Source: Zonotrichia leucophrys gambelii
Lineage: Eukaryota > Chordata > Aves > Passeriformes > Passerellidae
Direction of reading: 5' to 3'
Assembly (NCBI RefSeq): GCF_028769735.1
Contig: NC_088171.1
Location: 90,504,912 to 90,568,911, forward strand
DNA length: 64,000 nt
The notes under the pieces were generated by a model. The model did no database searches. It was not told the origin of the DNA and saw only the letters and a list, made by a program, of their open reading frames with translations. Position numbers and translations under genes: made by a program. This document shows positions 62,257 to 64,000 of the stretch, in pieces. Every line of letters starts with the position of its first letter. Position 1 is the first letter of the stretch.

Positions 62257-62279
62257 AAAAAAAAAAAAAAAAAAAAAAA
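62257..62279. repeat. Poly-A run of 23
   Basis: An uninterrupted A run directly before the abrupt change to GC-rich sequence, as expected at the junction of an inserted element. Confidence 0.9.
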
Positions 62280-62284
62280 GCGCC

Positions 62285-63090
62285 ATAAAATACCTTTGCT
62301 CCACTCCTCTCTTCATTCCTGGTTTGACTTCATTCCTGATTTGCTCAGCAGTTTCCTGCAGCACTGCAGGGGGATGGAGAATGGGGGCTGCATCACACTC
62401 TGTTTTGGCAGCTCCTTCCTCCTCAGGGGAGAGCCTCATTCTTCCCCTGCTACAGCATGGGGTCCCTCCCATGGGAGACAAACCTTCCAGACACAATGTT
62501 GATCACTTCCATGGGCGTGCCTGTTCCTCCGGGAACATACTGCTCCAGTATGGATCCCTGAGAGAGTCACAAACCTTGACAGCAAACTTACTCCAGTGTG
62601 GGCTCCTCCCTTCACAGGGGCACAGGTGCACCCAGGAGCCTGCTCCAGTGGGGCCTTCCCATCACAGCCTCCTTTGGACATCCACCTGCTCTGGTGGTCT
62701 TCTCCACAGGCTGCAGGTGGATCTCTGCCCCCCTGCAGACCTCTGGAGGCTGCAGGGGCACAGCAGCCTTATCAGGGTCTGCACCAGGGTCTGCACCAGG
62801 GTCTGCAGGGGAATCCCACCTCCTGCACAGGGACCACCTCCTGCCCCTCCTTCTTCACTGACCTTGGTGTCTGCAGAGATGTTTCGTTCACGTGCTCACA
62901 CTCCACTGCCCATGTGAAGTTGTTCGTTCCCTTTGCCCCCCAACTATTCTCCAGTCTATCCTCTGCCACTTTTGCTGAGGGGCTCATCCTTGGCCAGAAT
63001 CAGGCTCAGCTTGGAGCCAGCTGATGTTGGTTCTGTGGGATATAGGGGAAGCTTTGAACACCTCCTGGATGGAGCCACCCCGTAAGGTAG
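62285..63090. repeat. GC-rich degenerate tandem-repeat module, probably mobile-element derived
   Basis: About 800 bp, much richer in G+C than both flanks. It is built of degenerate units of about 45-50 bp opening with CTGCTCCAGT-GTGGG-TCC or a relative (62,540, 62,592, 62,641, 62,688) and includes three exact-to-near copies of the 12-mer CAGGGTCTGCAC (62,773-62,808). Sharp borders, the poly-A next door and similarity to a repeat I recall as frequent in bird genomes suggest an inserted element, perhaps part of an endogenous retrovirus. The 266-codon open frame across it has repetitive sequence with no domain. Confidence 0.6.
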
Positions 63091-64000
63091 GGAACACTTG
63101 CAACATTTATAAATGACTATGAGCACGCTCATTGTATAATGATACTATTATACGAGCAAATAGTTGATAGACATTGATTTACACATTTTATTGTTTTTCT
63201 ATAGCGTGAAGTGACACTTCAATTGAGGAGAGGTATTGAAATCCTGTAGAAAGCCTTGATGGAAACAGGCCTAGCACTGTTCCATTTAGCTGGGTCATGC
63301 CTACAAACTTCAGAAGGAAGTAACCATTCTTATTGTTTCATGCAAATCCATCAATATTTATCTTTATAAAGAAAATGAAGGACACAAATAAAAGGCTGTT
63401 ATTTACTATTATTAGCATAATATTACTAAGAAAAACATGTAGTTGGACTGATCATAGTCTTTTTATTATCACGCATTTCAGAGATATCCCAAATTATCTT
63501 TTAGTTGGTTTCCTTATTAATTCAGCTAGAGAAGACACATCATTACAAGATTAAAATGGCATTATTATTGCTGTGTGAATATGAAACTTACTGGAAACAA
63601 TAGTTGTTGTGACAACAATCGCTGAAAAAGAAAATTAAATACATCTAAAAGTACTACTGATAAGGCTGTAGTCAGAACTCTCTTTTTAATCTACATTATA
63701 ACAAGTTAGTATTTTTTTCTTTCATGTTGCTAAATTATATGTATAATAGGCTAAATTGCACCAACATTAGCACATTACTGCAGTTCTTCACTTCCTTGAG
63801 AGTAGGAAATATTTACAAATTTTCCAAATATGGTATATCATGACTCTTGGAAATGCTCATCTATATGATTCATGAAAAAGAAAGTTGTTTCCAGCAGGTA
63901 AGAACAATAAAGGCAAAGAAATATTTTGCAATGCAAATAAAAGAAGATGAAAAAAACAAGCACTTCTATCAGTCTGACTGTAAAATCATAAGACTGCAGA
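63091..64000. other. AT-rich non-coding sequence
   Basis: No gene or clear repeat recognised up to the window end. Confidence 0.45.

Noticed and set aside
62117..62917. 266-codon plus-strand open frame
   Set aside because: It starts in AT-rich sequence, crosses a poly-A run as a lysine tract and then translates degenerate tandem repeats. Competing frames are open on both strands, and no domain is visible.
1..64000. CRISPR arrays, tRNA/rRNA genes, operons
   Set aside because: No spaced direct repeats of the right kind and no cloverleaf or rRNA signatures were seen; the tRNA-Asn likeness at 46,460-46,486 is the proviral primer site.

Overview
The window reads as a stretch of bird nuclear genome. 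It is AT-rich and nearly gene-free. It carries several 3' ends of CR1-type LINEs, with their characteristic gene-free tail close to 'TTGGACTA..AT.ATCTC....TTCTATG'. It also holds a solo LTR resembling the avian ERVL type and pentanucleotide microsatellites. No bacterial, organelle or tRNA/rRNA gene features were seen. The species cannot be named from the sequence alone.

Layout. Positions 1-770 hold one candidate host exon behind a strong polypyrimidine/AG acceptor; I do not recognise its family. Positions 770-32,770 are intergenic or intronic desert with CR1 fragments (about 7,480-7,640, 8,338-8,625, 12,586-12,930 and 20,830-20,885), a (GAATA)n array, a solo ERVL-like LTR (13,724-14,254), a 215-bp (CTTCC)n array (15,121-15,335) and a cluster of CAGCTG E-boxes near 27,150-27,290. 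Positions 32,780-33,320, and less strongly 33,480-34,030, are CpG-retaining islands in the desert that look like conserved regulatory elements. Positions 39,161-46,983 are a nearly full-length betaretrovirus-like (ERVK-type) provirus on the minus strand, inserted into a CR1 3' end. The desert then continues, with short perfect hairpins and a GC-rich degenerate tandem-repeat module at 62,285-63,090.

The provirus has 494-bp LTRs that differ at one position by eye, a 5-bp target duplication (TTGAG), a tRNA-Asn-like primer binding site and a polypurine tract. Gag pieces (matrix, a proline-rich spacer with a PSAP/PPxY late-domain motif, capsid, one zinc knuckle) are followed by a dUTPase-protease-RT frame and an RT-RNase H-integrase frame. 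Env has collapsed to a signal peptide and a membrane anchor. Gag and pol are broken by about seven frame changes, most at or near short homopolymer runs, although the LTRs indicate a very recent insertion. That conflict, the tRNA-Asn primer site, the protease and RT sharing a frame, and the env deletion are the most interesting points. I did not find a convincing unknown multigene system.
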